Shown in pieces: positions 40,791 through 49,175 of a stretch of DNA of 49,492 bases (position 1 is the first letter of the stretch; every line of letters starts with the position of its first letter). Position numbers and translations under genes: made by a program. Below the pieces are notes generated by a model. The model was not told where the DNA came from. It saw nothing but the letters and a program-made list of their open reading frames with translations, and searched no databases. Source of the DNA: an uncultured Fimbriimonadales bacterium (lineage in GTDB: Bacteria; Armatimonadota; Fimbriimonadia; Fimbriimonadales; GBS-DC); NCBI GenBank assembly GCA_937992175.1, contig CALKLF010000045.1, positions 1-49,492 on the forward strand. The letters run 5' to 3'.

Positions 40791-41666
40791 ATGGCTTGGG
40801 ATGGGGTCTCCGTCGAAGTTCTGGGGCGGCTGGAGCGGTATCGGTTCCAGCCGAAAAAGGTGCATGCGGCGGCGATACGAGGGGAGCGACTCTCACCCCG
40901 TAAGGGTATCTCCATCGAGTTCGCTGACTACCGACACTACACGCCCGGCGACGACCTGCGCCATCTGGACTGGAACATCCTCGCGCGTTTAGACCGCGCC
41001 TATCTGCGCACCTATCAGGACGAACAGGAACTGCCTATCCACCTGCTGCTGGACTGCTCGGCGTCGATGGCGTTTGGCGAGCCGACGAAGTTCGATGCGG
41101 CGCGCGCGCTGGCGGCGTGTCTGGGCTATATCGGTCTGATTACGGGCGATGCGGTGTATCCCGTCGCGCTCCATCATCAGCCTGCGGAAACACGCCCGCT
41201 GCGCGGCAGGATTGCTTTTACGCGCCTGCTGGAATGGCTGCGCACCCGCCAGCCCGACGGCAGACACTTGACGGCAAGTATCCAGCGGTTCGCTCATGCA
41301 AACCTGCCGACAGGAATGGCAATCCTGTTCACCGACGGACTGGACGAGCAGTTCCCCGACGCCCTGCGCGCGCTCGGCAGCCGGCGCCACGAGATTATCG
41401 TGCTACACATTCTCTCGGAAGTGGAGTTAGACCCTGACTTGGAAGGCGACCTGAAGCTCATCGATGCTGAAACAGGCGAGGAGCTAGACATCACGGCGAC
41501 GGGCGGTGTGCTGCAGGAGTACCAGCGCAAACTGAAGGCACACAACGAGGCAATCCAAAACGCCTGCCGTCGCATCGGCGCGACCTATGTGGCGCTGCGT
41601 AACGACCGCCCACCGCAAGAAGTGATTATTCGTGAACTTTATCCCCAGGGCGTGGTGAGTTTGTAG
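40791..41666 (+). CDS. DUF58 / von Willebrand factor A-like protein
   Basis: 291 residues from ATG 40791. DUF58 signature: RGERLSPRKGISIEFADYRH then YTPGDDLRHLDWNILAR. A vWA-like fold follows with the MIDAS motif LLLDCSASMAFGEPTKFDAA, and later AILFTDGLDE. DUF58 proteins usually accompany MoxR AAA ATPases as metal-dependent adaptors; no MoxR is seen in the window. There is no membrane helix, unlike longer DUF58 proteins. Confidence 0.88.
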   Translation: MAWDGVSVEVLGRLERYRFQPKKVHAAAIRGERLSPRKGISIEFADYRHYTPGDDLRHLDWNILARLDRAYLRTYQDEQELPIHLLLDCSASMAFGEPTKFDAARALAACLGYIGLITGDAVYPVALHHQPAETRPLRGRIAFTRLLEWLRTRQPDGRHLTASIQRFAHANLPTGMAILFTDGLDEQFPDALRALGSRRHEIIVLHILSEVELDPDLEGDLKLIDAETGEELDITATGGVLQEYQRKLKAHNEAIQNACRRIGATYVALRNDRPPQEVIIRELYPQGVVSL

Positions 41667-41779
41667 CCCGCACAGCAGGATATGCACCACTCTTCCAGAA
41701 TAAAGAGTTGCATCGCGCGCTCTGCCCCTTCCTCTCAACGACAAGAGCGAACCCTCGCGGTGCAGTGGGAGGAACCATC

Positions 41780-42850
41780 ATGGCTAAAACGATGCGAGCG
41801 AATGTGTTTCGCGACATTATGCAGTTCGGCGTTGAAGAAGTCCCCGTCCCCGTTCCTGGACCTGGCGAAGCGTTAATTCGGGTCACACTCACGACCATCT
41901 GCGGCACCGATGTCCACATCGTCAAAGGCGAATACCCCGTGCGCTCTGGGCTGATTATCGGGCATGAACCCGTTGGCGTGATCGAGGAGTTGGGTCCCGG
42001 CGTCACGGGCTATCAGCCGGGCGACCGGGTGCTGGTGGGTGCGATTACCCCGTGTGGACAGTGTCGGGCGTGCCTATCGGCGCAGTGGGCGCAGTGTGGG
42101 CATGGTACTGGCTATCAGGCGATTGGCGGCTGGCGGTTTGGCAACACGATTAACGGCGTGCAGGCGGAGTACGCCGTCGTGCCGAACGCGCAGGCGAACC
42201 TCGCCAAAATCCCCGACGAGTTAACCGACGAGCAGGTCGTGCTGCTCGCCGACATCGCCTCCACGGGCTTCAGCGGCGCGGAGTCCGCCCCCGTGCGCAT
42301 CGGCGACTCGGTCGTCGTGTTCGCACAGGGACCAATTGGACTGTGCGCGAGCATCGGCGCGCGACTGATGGGCGCGGCGCTGGTGATTGGCGTCGATACC
42401 GACCCGCATCGGCTGGAGTTCGCCAAACGCATGGGCGTCGATGTGGTGTTGAATCCGAACGAGTGCGATGTAATCGCCGAGATTAAGAAACTCACCGACG
42501 GCGGCGCGGATGTCGCCATCGAGGCGCTGGGCATTCAGGAAACCTGGGAGAACTGCCTCCGCAGCCTGCGCCCAGGCGGCGTGCTGTCCAGTCTGGGCGT
42601 CTATAGCGGCAAGCTGCAGATTCCTTACGAGACCTTCGGCGCGGGGCTGGCGGACATCAAAATCGTCACCACGCTCTGCCCCGGCGGCAAGGAGCGTATG
42701 CGCCGCCTGATGGAGATGGTGCGCACTCATCGCGTCGACCTGACCCCGCTGCTCACTCACCGCTTCACGCTGGACGATATTCGTGAAGCATATGAAGTGT
42801 TCATGGAGCGGCGCAACGGCGTGATGAAGGTGGCGATTACGCCGAACTAA
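41780..42850 (+). CDS. Zinc-dependent alcohol dehydrogenase (MDR family)
   Basis: 356 residues from ATG 41780 behind GGGAGGAACC. The catalytic zinc site is shown by ICGTDVHIVKGEYP (Cys) and GLIIGHEPVGVIEELGPGV (His-Glu). A lobe with CGQCRACLSAQWAQCG (four Cys) may hold a structural zinc. The NAD(P)-binding part reads SVVVFAQGPIGLCASIGARL then GVDTDPHRLEFAKRMG. It resembles the secondary-alcohol/isopropanol dehydrogenase group. Followed by a hairpin terminator. Confidence 0.92.
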   Translation: MAKTMRANVFRDIMQFGVEEVPVPVPGPGEALIRVTLTTICGTDVHIVKGEYPVRSGLIIGHEPVGVIEELGPGVTGYQPGDRVLVGAITPCGQCRACLSAQWAQCGHGTGYQAIGGWRFGNTINGVQAEYAVVPNAQANLAKIPDELTDEQVVLLADIASTGFSGAESAPVRIGDSVVVFAQGPIGLCASIGARLMGAALVIGVDTDPHRLEFAKRMGVDVVLNPNECDVIAEIKKLTDGGADVAIEALGIQETWENCLRSLRPGGVLSSLGVYSGKLQIPYETFGAGLADIKIVTTLCPGGKERMRRLMEMVRTHRVDLTPLLTHRFTLDDIREAYEVFMERRNGVMKVAITPN

Positions 42851-42856
42851 TGCAGC

Positions 42857-42888
42857 ACGCGGCGCGAGAGCGTTTTCCCGCGCCGCGT
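42857..42888 (+). terminator. Terminator-like hairpin after the alcohol dehydrogenase
   Basis: Perfect 10-bp stem ACGCGGCGCG / CGCGCCGCGT with a 12-nt loop, 7 nt after the stop. A T6 run occurs about 20 nt farther (42909-42914). Confidence 0.55.
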
Positions 42889-42919
42889 TCCCAGCCTCCC
42901 TCGTAAGGTTTTTTCGTGT

Positions 42920-43138
42920 TTACGCCGCTGCAGGCTCTGCCATCTCGCCTGCTGCGCGGATGCTCACCACGCGATCGAGGCGAATCTCCATGTAGTCGGT
43001 AATCAGGCAGATACCGTACAGCGGCACGAACGAGACATCCGTGATAAATAGGTTCCGTTCCTGCACATCCCCGCGCCGATCGCGCCAGGCGACCGTACAT
43101 TCCATCCCAATATACTGCTGAGCCTCGTTGAACGACAT
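42920..43138 (-). CDS. Small hypothetical protein
   Basis: 72 residues from ATG 43138, chosen because GGGGAGG precedes it. The sequence (MSFNEAQQYIGMECTVAWRD, then ERNLFITDVSFVPLYGICLI and MEIRLDRVVSI) looks like a small beta-barrel (SH3-like) protein. It lies downstream of ubiD on the same strand. Function unknown. Confidence 0.7.
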   Translation of the reverse strand: MSFNEAQQYIGMECTVAWRDRRGDVQERNLFITDVSFVPLYGICLITDYMEIRLDRVVSIRAAGEMAEPAAA

Positions 43139-43225
43139 CGTCGTAACCTCCCCGAAATGGTTTCTATGAGAGATTCTGCCCTGTTCGGGAAGGTTGCGCA
43201 CTGAACGGAATACGGGATTCGGCGT

Positions 43226-44704
43226 CTAAAGCCCCAGCTGCTCCCAGATTGCGTCGATTTTCGCCTTCACTTCGGGCGTCATCCGGATCACATCGGGCCA
43301 CTCACGGGTGAAGCCCTCTTCCTTCCACTTGGTGGTGGCGTCGAAGCCGATTTTACTGCCGTAGCCCACATAGGGGCTGGCATGATCCAGCACATCGACG
43401 GGTCCCTTGACAATCAGGGTGTCGCGTTCGGGATCCACATTCGCGCCCCAGCGCCAGAGAACCTCGCCGAGGTCATGCACATTTACATCGGCGTCGAACA
43501 CCACGATAAACTTGCTGAACATCAACTGCCCCAAGCCCCAGATGGCGTTCATCACCTTGAAGGCGTGTCCCGGATAGCGTTTGCGGATGCTCACGAAACA
43601 GAAGTTATGGAACACGCCCGCCACTGGCAGGTTCATATCCACGATTTCGGGCACGGTCAGGCGCACCAGCGGCAGGAACAGCCGCTCAACTGCCTTGCCC
43701 ATCCAGCCGTCTTCCATCGGCGGGACGCCCACAATCGTGGCGGGATAGACGGGCTTCTTGCGATGCGTAATTGCCGTGACATGAAACACGGGATAATAAT
43801 CGGCGAGGCTATAGTAGCCCGTGTGGTCGCCAAAGGGGCCCTCCAGACATCGCTCGCCGGGATTGATGTAGCCCTCGATCACGATCTCGGCGTTGGCGGG
43901 CACTTTGATATCGACTGTTTTGGCGGGCACTAACTCCACAGGCTTTTTGCGCAGGAAGCCTGCGAACATCAGCTCGTCGATGGCGGGCGGCAGGGGCGCA
44001 ATTGCCGAGAAAGTGAGCGCAGGGTCGTCGCCCAGCACGACGGCGACCTGAATCGGCTCGCCCCTCTTTTCAGCGTGCTGGTAATGCTCTGCGCCCACTT
44101 TGTGAATCTGCCAGTGCATCGCCGTCGTGCGCTTGTCCAGCACCTGAATCCGATACATACCCACATTCCGCTTGCCCGTGTTCGGGTCGTGTGTGAACAC
44201 CAGCGGCAGCGTGATATACCGCCCGCCGTCCTGGGGCCAGCAGTGCAGGATGGGGAACTCGAACAGGTCAATCTGCTCGCCTGTTTTGACGATTTCGTGG
44301 GAGAAGCCCTCTTTGACAGTGGTCGGTGGGACGCTACGGGCGACCTGCAACAGCCTGCCTAGCTGGGGCATCACTTCAGGCAGGGCACGCAGCTTGCCCA
44401 GTAGCCCCCCTTCCAGCTGAGGCAGTTCAGGTTTCGTGAGGGACTCAATCTCCTGTGCGATTGTTTCGTAGTCGTCCACGCCGAGCGCGAGGCTCATGCG
44501 CCGCTTCGAACCCATCGTGTTGATGGCGACGGCGATATCGTAGCCCTTGGGACGCTCAATCAGCAAGGCGGGTCCCCCCGACTTCATCACACGGTCGGCG
44601 ACTTCGGTAATTTCTAAGTGGGGGTCTAACGGATAGTGAATGCGCCTGAGTTCGTTCTCTTGCTCAAGGCGCAGCAGGAACTCCTGAAAGTCACGATAAG
44701 CCAT
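43226..44704 (-). CDS. UbiD-family decarboxylase
   Basis: 492 residues, the normal length for UbiD. Family hallmarks: the prFMN/metal-binding stretch MYRIQVLDKRTTAMHWQIHK, AEIVIEGYINPGERCLEGPF then GDHTGYYS (catalytic E-(E/D)-R region), and DADVNVHDLGEVLWRWGANV. These prenylated-FMN enzymes decarboxylate 4-hydroxybenzoate-type intermediates of quinone synthesis or related aromatic acids. GGAGG precedes the ATG. A UbiX prenyltransferase is not in the window, so the substrate is open. Confidence 0.93.
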   Translation of the reverse strand: MAYRDFQEFLLRLEQENELRRIHYPLDPHLEITEVADRVMKSGGPALLIERPKGYDIAVAINTMGSKRRMSLALGVDDYETIAQEIESLTKPELPQLEGGLLGKLRALPEVMPQLGRLLQVARSVPPTTVKEGFSHEIVKTGEQIDLFEFPILHCWPQDGGRYITLPLVFTHDPNTGKRNVGMYRIQVLDKRTTAMHWQIHKVGAEHYQHAEKRGEPIQVAVVLGDDPALTFSAIAPLPPAIDELMFAGFLRKKPVELVPAKTVDIKVPANAEIVIEGYINPGERCLEGPFGDHTGYYSLADYYPVFHVTAITHRKKPVYPATIVGVPPMEDGWMGKAVERLFLPLVRLTVPEIVDMNLPVAGVFHNFCFVSIRKRYPGHAFKVMNAIWGLGQLMFSKFIVVFDADVNVHDLGEVLWRWGANVDPERDTLIVKGPVDVLDHASPYVGYGSKIGFDATTKWKEEGFTREWPDVIRMTPEVKAKIDAIWEQLGL

Positions 44705-44877
44705 AGGGTTGCCTCCATAGTGTGTAGAAACGAACGACCGATACGCCCAGAGTATACCCGTTTGGCTAAACTCGCAGAATTGGCAGGCAGGAAATCCCCG
44801 AAAGTTGCGTATATAGGAGTAGGGAACCGCCGCAACTATGCGACGCTCCGCACGGTCTAACAGGTAGGTGACATCAG

Positions 44878-45720
44878 GTGCGACTGGGGATACTTCTGCT
44901 TTGTCTGCTGGGTTCGCTGCTGTATCAGGGCTGCTGGCATGAGCCGAACTTTTTATCGGCGCACGCCGCTGCCCCGCCGAAGCCGAAAGCTGCCTCTAGC
45001 GATTCGGTCAGGCTAATGTACCGCAAGGTTGGCGGCGTTCCTGTGCGCTATATCGTCGCCGATTTGAATAATCCGTATGTGCGGGTGGGGGTCGTCACGG
45101 CGCGCAGGCTGGGCAGGGACGAGTCCATCTGGGAGTTGCTGGCGCGTTCGCGTCCGACGGCGGCGATAACGGGCACTTACTTCAGCACAACCACCAAGCT
45201 GCCCGTGGGCGATATCGTGATTGAGGGCGAGCGCGTGCATTTTGGGGGCGTGGGCACGGCGCTCTGTGTCACCTACGAGAATCAAGTACGCTTCATCCGC
45301 CAGAAGCTGCACCGCCAGCGCGACTGGAGCGACTACCGCGTCGTGTTGGGCGCCGGTCCGCGGCTGTTGCAAAACGGACAGGTCGCGCTCTATCCGCAGG
45401 GCGAGGGGTTCCGCGACCGGCGGGTCTACGCAAGGGGTAAGCGGGTGGCGGTGGGCGTCACGCAGGAAAATAAACTGTTGATGGTCGTGGTGGAGCAGCC
45501 AGTGTCGCTGCGTCGTCTTGCATGGATTATGCGCGGGCTGGGCGCAACCGACGCGATTGCGCTGGACGGCGGCGGCTCCAGTTGCCTTTATTATCGGCGC
45601 GAGGTGAAGGTGCTGCCCAAGCGCAAACTGACGAACCTGCTGGTGGTGTACGAGGATAGCGCGGAGTATGACGCTCGCATAGCGCGCCTGAAGCCGCTGA
45701 ATCGGTTCGCGCAGAAGTAG
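44878..45720 (+). CDS. Exported phosphodiester glycosidase (NAGPA-like) family protein
   Basis: 280 residues from GTG 44878 behind GGTAGGTG. A signal peptide with a lipobox-like LLYQGC is present. The NAGPA/exopolysaccharide-type domain shows VRVGVVTARR, AAITGTYFSTTTKLPVGDIV, VLGAGPRLLQNGQVAL and the hallmark ATDAIALDGGGSSCLYY. The family cleaves N-acetylglucosamine phosphodiesters or acts on cell-wall polysaccharides; the actual substrate cannot be read here. Confidence 0.85.
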   Translation: MRLGILLLCLLGSLLYQGCWHEPNFLSAHAAAPPKPKAASSDSVRLMYRKVGGVPVRYIVADLNNPYVRVGVVTARRLGRDESIWELLARSRPTAAITGTYFSTTTKLPVGDIVIEGERVHFGGVGTALCVTYENQVRFIRQKLHRQRDWSDYRVVLGAGPRLLQNGQVALYPQGEGFRDRRVYARGKRVAVGVTQENKLLMVVVEQPVSLRRLAWIMRGLGATDAIALDGGGSSCLYYRREVKVLPKRKLTNLLVVYEDSAEYDARIARLKPLNRFAQK

Positions 45721-45722
45721 GG

Positions 45723-46808
45723 CTACGACTGCTCATTGCTGGCGGCGTCCTTCTGCTGCGCCTGTTCCAGCGCGTCCGCAAGCCGCTCGCGAAACGCGTC
45801 GAGGGTCGGGCATTTCAGCGCCGCGGACTGAAGCGCCAACAGCTGCTCGGTGTCCTGGAGCTGGCGGATTCCCTTACGAATGTCTCTGGGCACTCGCCCG
45901 AACAGATTAGACAGCAGGTTAATCAGCGATTGCCGCAGCCCTTGTTGCAACCCTTGTTGCAACCCCTGTCGCAGCCCTTGTTGCAACCCTTGCTGCACCC
46001 CTTGCTGCACCCCTTGCTCGATACCCTGCTCGAGCCCCTCACGCAGGCTCATCTCCACGATACGGGGAACGATTCGGACGCCCGTCTCGCGCTTGTATTC
46101 CTCGATGGCGCGTTCGTACTCGCGCTCCAGCAGCTTCGGCAGGTTCATAATCCACTCCAGCAGCCCCAAAAGATTGGCTGTCTGTTCCTCATTATACCCT
46201 CTTTCAACCGTCAGGCGCAACAGCTCCACCCGCGCCTGAAGACGCAGTTCCGCCTTGCTCTTCGTCATCGCCGCGCGCTTGAAAGCAACGAGAAGCAGCG
46301 CCGCAGGCTCAGGGTCTGCGAGGAGTTCTGTCTCATCAAGGTCAATTATCTTCAGCGATACGAACTCGAACACCAGCCGATGATTACCCAGAACGCGCTC
46401 ATAGCGAACGGGACGCCAGTTGCGCCGCGTATCCGCCAGCACCGCGATGCTCAACACCTGCCGACGATACCGCAGCCATGCAGTCGCGTTGTAGGCGTAC
46501 ATTCGCTCTTCAAAAAACGGGTCTGGTTGAGACTGAACCTCGATATGAACCAATATCCACTGCTCAGCGCCATTCTGCAAGTAAACACGCACCAGTTTAT
46601 CGACGATTTGACGCCCTGTTGCGCTTTGTGGCACGATCTGCTGGAGTTCGTTATCGAGATACTCCACGCCGTGCCGCCAGTCGATGAGGCTGTGCAGGAG
46701 TGGGTCAGCGTGGCGTATCAGATAGCGAAAGTGTTCGGGTTCCTCCAGAAACAGCTTCCATGCCGTGTCGCTTCGCTTGAGCGTATCCGAACGCTTGCGC
46801 TGTGCCAT
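45723..46808 (-). CDS. Rpn/YhgA-type PD-(D/E)XK nuclease family protein
   Basis: 361 residues. The N-terminus (HFRYLIRHADPLLHSLIDWR) and the nuclease core (WILVHIEVQSQPDPFFEERM) match recombination-promoting nuclease/transposase-like (Rpn) proteins. A middle stretch EQGIEQGVQQGVQQGLQQGL comes from near-perfect 12- to 15-bp DNA repeats (45930-46040), prone to slippage. The end (LINLLSNLFGRVPRDIRKGI) resembles DUF4351. TATAAT (minus 46820-46815) ends 6 nt before the ATG. Confidence 0.88.
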   Translation of the reverse strand: MAQRKRSDTLKRSDTAWKLFLEEPEHFRYLIRHADPLLHSLIDWRHGVEYLDNELQQIVPQSATGRQIVDKLVRVYLQNGAEQWILVHIEVQSQPDPFFEERMYAYNATAWLRYRRQVLSIAVLADTRRNWRPVRYERVLGNHRLVFEFVSLKIIDLDETELLADPEPAALLLVAFKRAAMTKSKAELRLQARVELLRLTVERGYNEEQTANLLGLLEWIMNLPKLLEREYERAIEEYKRETGVRIVPRIVEMSLREGLEQGIEQGVQQGVQQGLQQGLRQGLQQGLQQGLRQSLINLLSNLFGRVPRDIRKGIRQLQDTEQLLALQSAALKCPTLDAFRERLADALEQAQQKDAASNEQS

Positions 46809-46814
46809 GCGCGG

Positions 46815-46820
46815 ATTATA
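46815..46820 (-). promoter_or_regulatory. -10 box of a leaderless Rpn-gene transcript
   Basis: TATAAT on the minus strand, six bases before the ATG at 46808, no Shine-Dalgarno. Confidence 0.6.
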
Positions 46821-46830
46821 CCAAATAGCC

Positions 46831-47376
46831 TCATCCCAGAATCTTTACGATGTACCGCTCTGTCTCTGGGAACGGCGGCACGCCCCCGTAGCGTTGCACA
46901 TTGCCTGGACCCGCGTTATACGCCGCCAGCGCGAGTCGGAGATCTCCGAAGCGTTGCAACAGGTGGCTGAGATACCGCACGCCCCCTTCGATGTTCTGCG
47001 TGGGGTCGAACGGGTCGCTCACGCCCAGCGCGCGAGCGGTGCCGGGCATCAGCTGCATCAGCCCCATCGCGCCTTTGGGCGAGACGGCGCGCGGGTCGCC
47101 CCCCGACTCCGCCTCGATGACGCGCAGTATCAGCTCCGTGTCCAGATTATATCGGGCAGCGATGGGAGCCACGAGCGGCTCCCACTCGCGACTACGAGGG
47201 CGGATTTGCATCCCAGGAGGCGGCGTCCCACCCGCGGGGAAACCGACAGGCGCGACGAACGCCGCGTCGAAACGGCTCGTCGCAGGCTGCGTCGTCTCGC
47301 CCCGCAGCTCGCGCACGCGCGTTTCAATCTCCTGCACTCGCTGGAGCGTCCTCTGAAAGGCGCCGCTGATACGCAT
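46831..47376 (-). CDS. Lytic transglycosylase (SLT domain)
   Basis: 181 residues. The SLT core has the catalytic Glu in LILRVIEAESGGDPRAVSPK, then GAMGLMQLMPGTARALG, and LALAAYNAGPGNVQRYGGVP then FPETERYIVKILG. It cleaves peptidoglycan. There is no signal peptide; the N-terminal 60 residues are helical then Pro-rich. Its start lies inside the fliJ-like gene, so it may be exported by the flagellar secretion system and open the wall for the rod. Confidence 0.92.
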   Translation of the reverse strand: MRISGAFQRTLQRVQEIETRVRELRGETTQPATSRFDAAFVAPVGFPAGGTPPPGMQIRPRSREWEPLVAPIAARYNLDTELILRVIEAESGGDPRAVSPKGAMGLMQLMPGTARALGVSDPFDPTQNIEGGVRYLSHLLQRFGDLRLALAAYNAGPGNVQRYGGVPPFPETERYIVKILG

Positions 47377-47776
47377 GGATGGCCGCCTCGTCGATTTCGT
47401 TTTGCACTAAGCGTTGAATCTCTTGCTGATAATGCTCATAGGCACGGATGCGCAGCTGGGTGAGCGCCTCGCGCTCGCGTCGCGCCTGCAGATAGACTTC
47501 GCGGGCGTGTGCCTCCTGCTCCTGCAGCAACGGCAGCGTATCCTGCAGGCGTTGCAGGCGCGTCGCCATCGCCTCTAAAGCGTGTTCCCGTTGCGTCCAC
47601 TCGTTGGGGTGTGCTGCCGCGCTGGCAATCTGGCGCATCTGCTCGGTCAGCGCACGAATTTGCGCCTGCAGCTGCATCCGTTGCTGCAAGGCATCCTGCA
47701 AGGCGCGATAAGCAATCCCCTCGCGCGTCTCGCGATACCGCAGCACCCGCTCAAGGCGAAACTGAAAGCGTCGCAT
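47324..47776 (-). CDS. fliJ: FliJ-like flagellar export chaperone
   Basis: 150 residues from ATG 47776 (MRRFQFRLERVLRYRETREG). Almost entirely coiled coil, Gln/Arg/Glu-rich, with the FliJ start motif FxFRLExVLxYRE and normal length. FliJ escorts substrates to the flagellar export gate and stimulates FliI. It overlaps the transglycosylase by 53 nt. No fliI or fliH is in the window, so the assignment rests on the N-terminal motif. Confidence 0.75.
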   Translation of the reverse strand: MRRFQFRLERVLRYRETREGIAYRALQDALQQRMQLQAQIRALTEQMRQIASAAAHPNEWTQREHALEAMATRLQRLQDTLPLLQEQEAHAREVYLQARREREALTQLRIRAYEHYQQEIQRLVQNEIDEAAIHAYQRRLSEDAPASAGD

Positions 47777-47900
47777 GTCTGAAGAGAATTTTGGGAGGAA
47801 AGGCAATTCTCTGCAGGGCAGCCTATCTCATTGCTTACTTGCCGTTGAGCAGGATTCTCTACGCTAAGAGTGAATGTCTCTCTATGTTTGGGGAAGCCTG

Positions 47901-48605
47901 ATGGTGATGACGGAAGCCACTCTCCTGGCGCTGGAAGCCACTGGTGTCATAAGCGGCGTTGCGCTCGTTCGGAACGGCGCGTTGCTGGGTAGCGTGCGCC
48001 TCGCGCATGGGATGAACCTGTCGGGCAATTTACTCCACGCTGTGGAGTGGCTCCTGCAACGATTTAGCCTGACGCTGGCGCAGGTGGACGCTTTTGCAGT
48101 AGATGTGGGACCAGGAGCGTTCACTGCGCTCAAGATTGGTGTGATGATAGCCAAGAGCTGGGCGCACGCCCTCAACAAGCCGTTGATTGCGGTGAGCGCT
48201 TTTGAAGCCTGCGCGGTGACCATGCCCGCAGGGACACCGACGCTGGTTGCTCTCCCTGCCCGTCGCGACGCGCTTTATCTGCAGTGGCTGACCCCTCATC
48301 CAGACGACCTGCCCACGCCGCTGGGCGAACCCGCATTTGTAACGCAGAGCGCGCTTGCCGAGTGGCTGGCGCAGTATGCCCCGCAAGAGCTGCCTTTACA
48401 GGCTGTTGGTTCGGAGCGCGCCCGGATGTGGATTGCAGACGCCTTGCCTTACCTCAGGTGGCAGCTCATCGACTCACCTTCTCCTGAGGGTGTCGCACAG
48501 GCTGGATGGCGACGGTTGCTCGCGGGCGAAACGGTGCATCCTTTCAGCCTCACCCCGCTTTACATCCAGCCACCGGCAATCCATACCATAGGTCAAGCAA
48601 GCTGA
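47901..48605 (+). CDS. tsaB: tRNA threonylcarbamoyladenosine biosynthesis protein TsaB
   Basis: 234 residues from ATG 47901 (GGGAAG upstream; ATG 47874 and ATG 47907 are alternatives). ASKHA-type fold: TLLALEATGVISGVALVRNG at the N-terminus, then VDAFAVDVGPGAFTALKIGV and MIAKSWAHALNKPLIAVSAF, matching TsaB's GPGSFTGLRIG segment. It partners TsaD (14270) in t6A formation. Confidence 0.88.
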   Translation: MVMTEATLLALEATGVISGVALVRNGALLGSVRLAHGMNLSGNLLHAVEWLLQRFSLTLAQVDAFAVDVGPGAFTALKIGVMIAKSWAHALNKPLIAVSAFEACAVTMPAGTPTLVALPARRDALYLQWLTPHPDDLPTPLGEPAFVTQSALAEWLAQYAPQELPLQAVGSERARMWIADALPYLRWQLIDSPSPEGVAQAGWRRLLAGETVHPFSLTPLYIQPPAIHTIGQAS

Positions 48606-48761
48606 ACCGAGTTTCGCGGACATTAAGCACGATAACAATCATCGGCGCTTCATGCACACACTCTCAGAGGCACAATCCGACCCTTCTGGGTTCCCCCTAC
48701 CTTAATGGGAGCCTCAAAGAGCAGATGAGTAAAACGACAGCCAGACCTCCACGATTACCCC
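48606..48761. other. Short intergenic gap between convergent genes
   Basis: Nothing identifiable: no palindrome with a T run, no repeat of the families above. Confidence 0.4.
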
Positions 48762-49175
48762 CTACTCGCCCGACCACTCAATATGGTCATTGATGCGATG
48801 CTTCTCGTAGACTTGCAACACCTCGCGGCAAAAGTCTATCATTTTTTGGTCTTGCTCTTTCGTCGCAATCTCCAGGAGACGGATGAACATCCGCTTGCCT
48901 GTCTCGGTTTGCCTGTAGCGTTTCTTGCGCAAGTTGCAGGGCGCACACAGGGTCTGACCATTCTCTATAACCGACTTGCCGCCCAGATGGCGCGGCTTGA
49001 TGTGGTCGACTCGCCAAGGGTCGCGCGGCGGGGTCTGATGTCCCATCGCTTTCCACTGCTCGGTCACCCAGTCCACCACAGGACCGTGCGGCAAATCTTC
49101 GTTCGGGTGAGCTTCGAAGTATTCCCGTACCAAATCCTTAATGGTCTTCCGTTTGGATTGTGGCGACCTCCCCAT
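48762..49175 (-). CDS. HNH endonuclease, probable restriction partner of the adjacent methylase
   Basis: 137 residues. The HNH motif is WRVDHIKPRHLGGKSVIENG then QTLCAPCNLRKKRYR (His, Asn, and a CxxC next to the final N/H helix). The N-terminal 60 residues are charged (TIKDLVREYFEAHPNEDLPH) and may bind DNA. It starts inside the last 38 nt of the methyltransferase gene, so the two are coupled. It could be the nuclease of a type II restriction system or a homing-type HNH protein. Confidence 0.85.
   Translation of the reverse strand: MGRSPQSKRKTIKDLVREYFEAHPNEDLPHGPVVDWVTEQWKAMGHQTPPRDPWRVDHIKPRHLGGKSVIENGQTLCAPCNLRKKRYRQTETGKRMFIRLLEIATKEQDQKMIDFCREVLQVYEKHRINDHIEWSGE

Noticed and set aside
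45723-46808. Insertion sequence transposase
   Set aside because: The gene is an Rpn-type nuclease protein; I see no terminal inverted repeats or target duplication around it.
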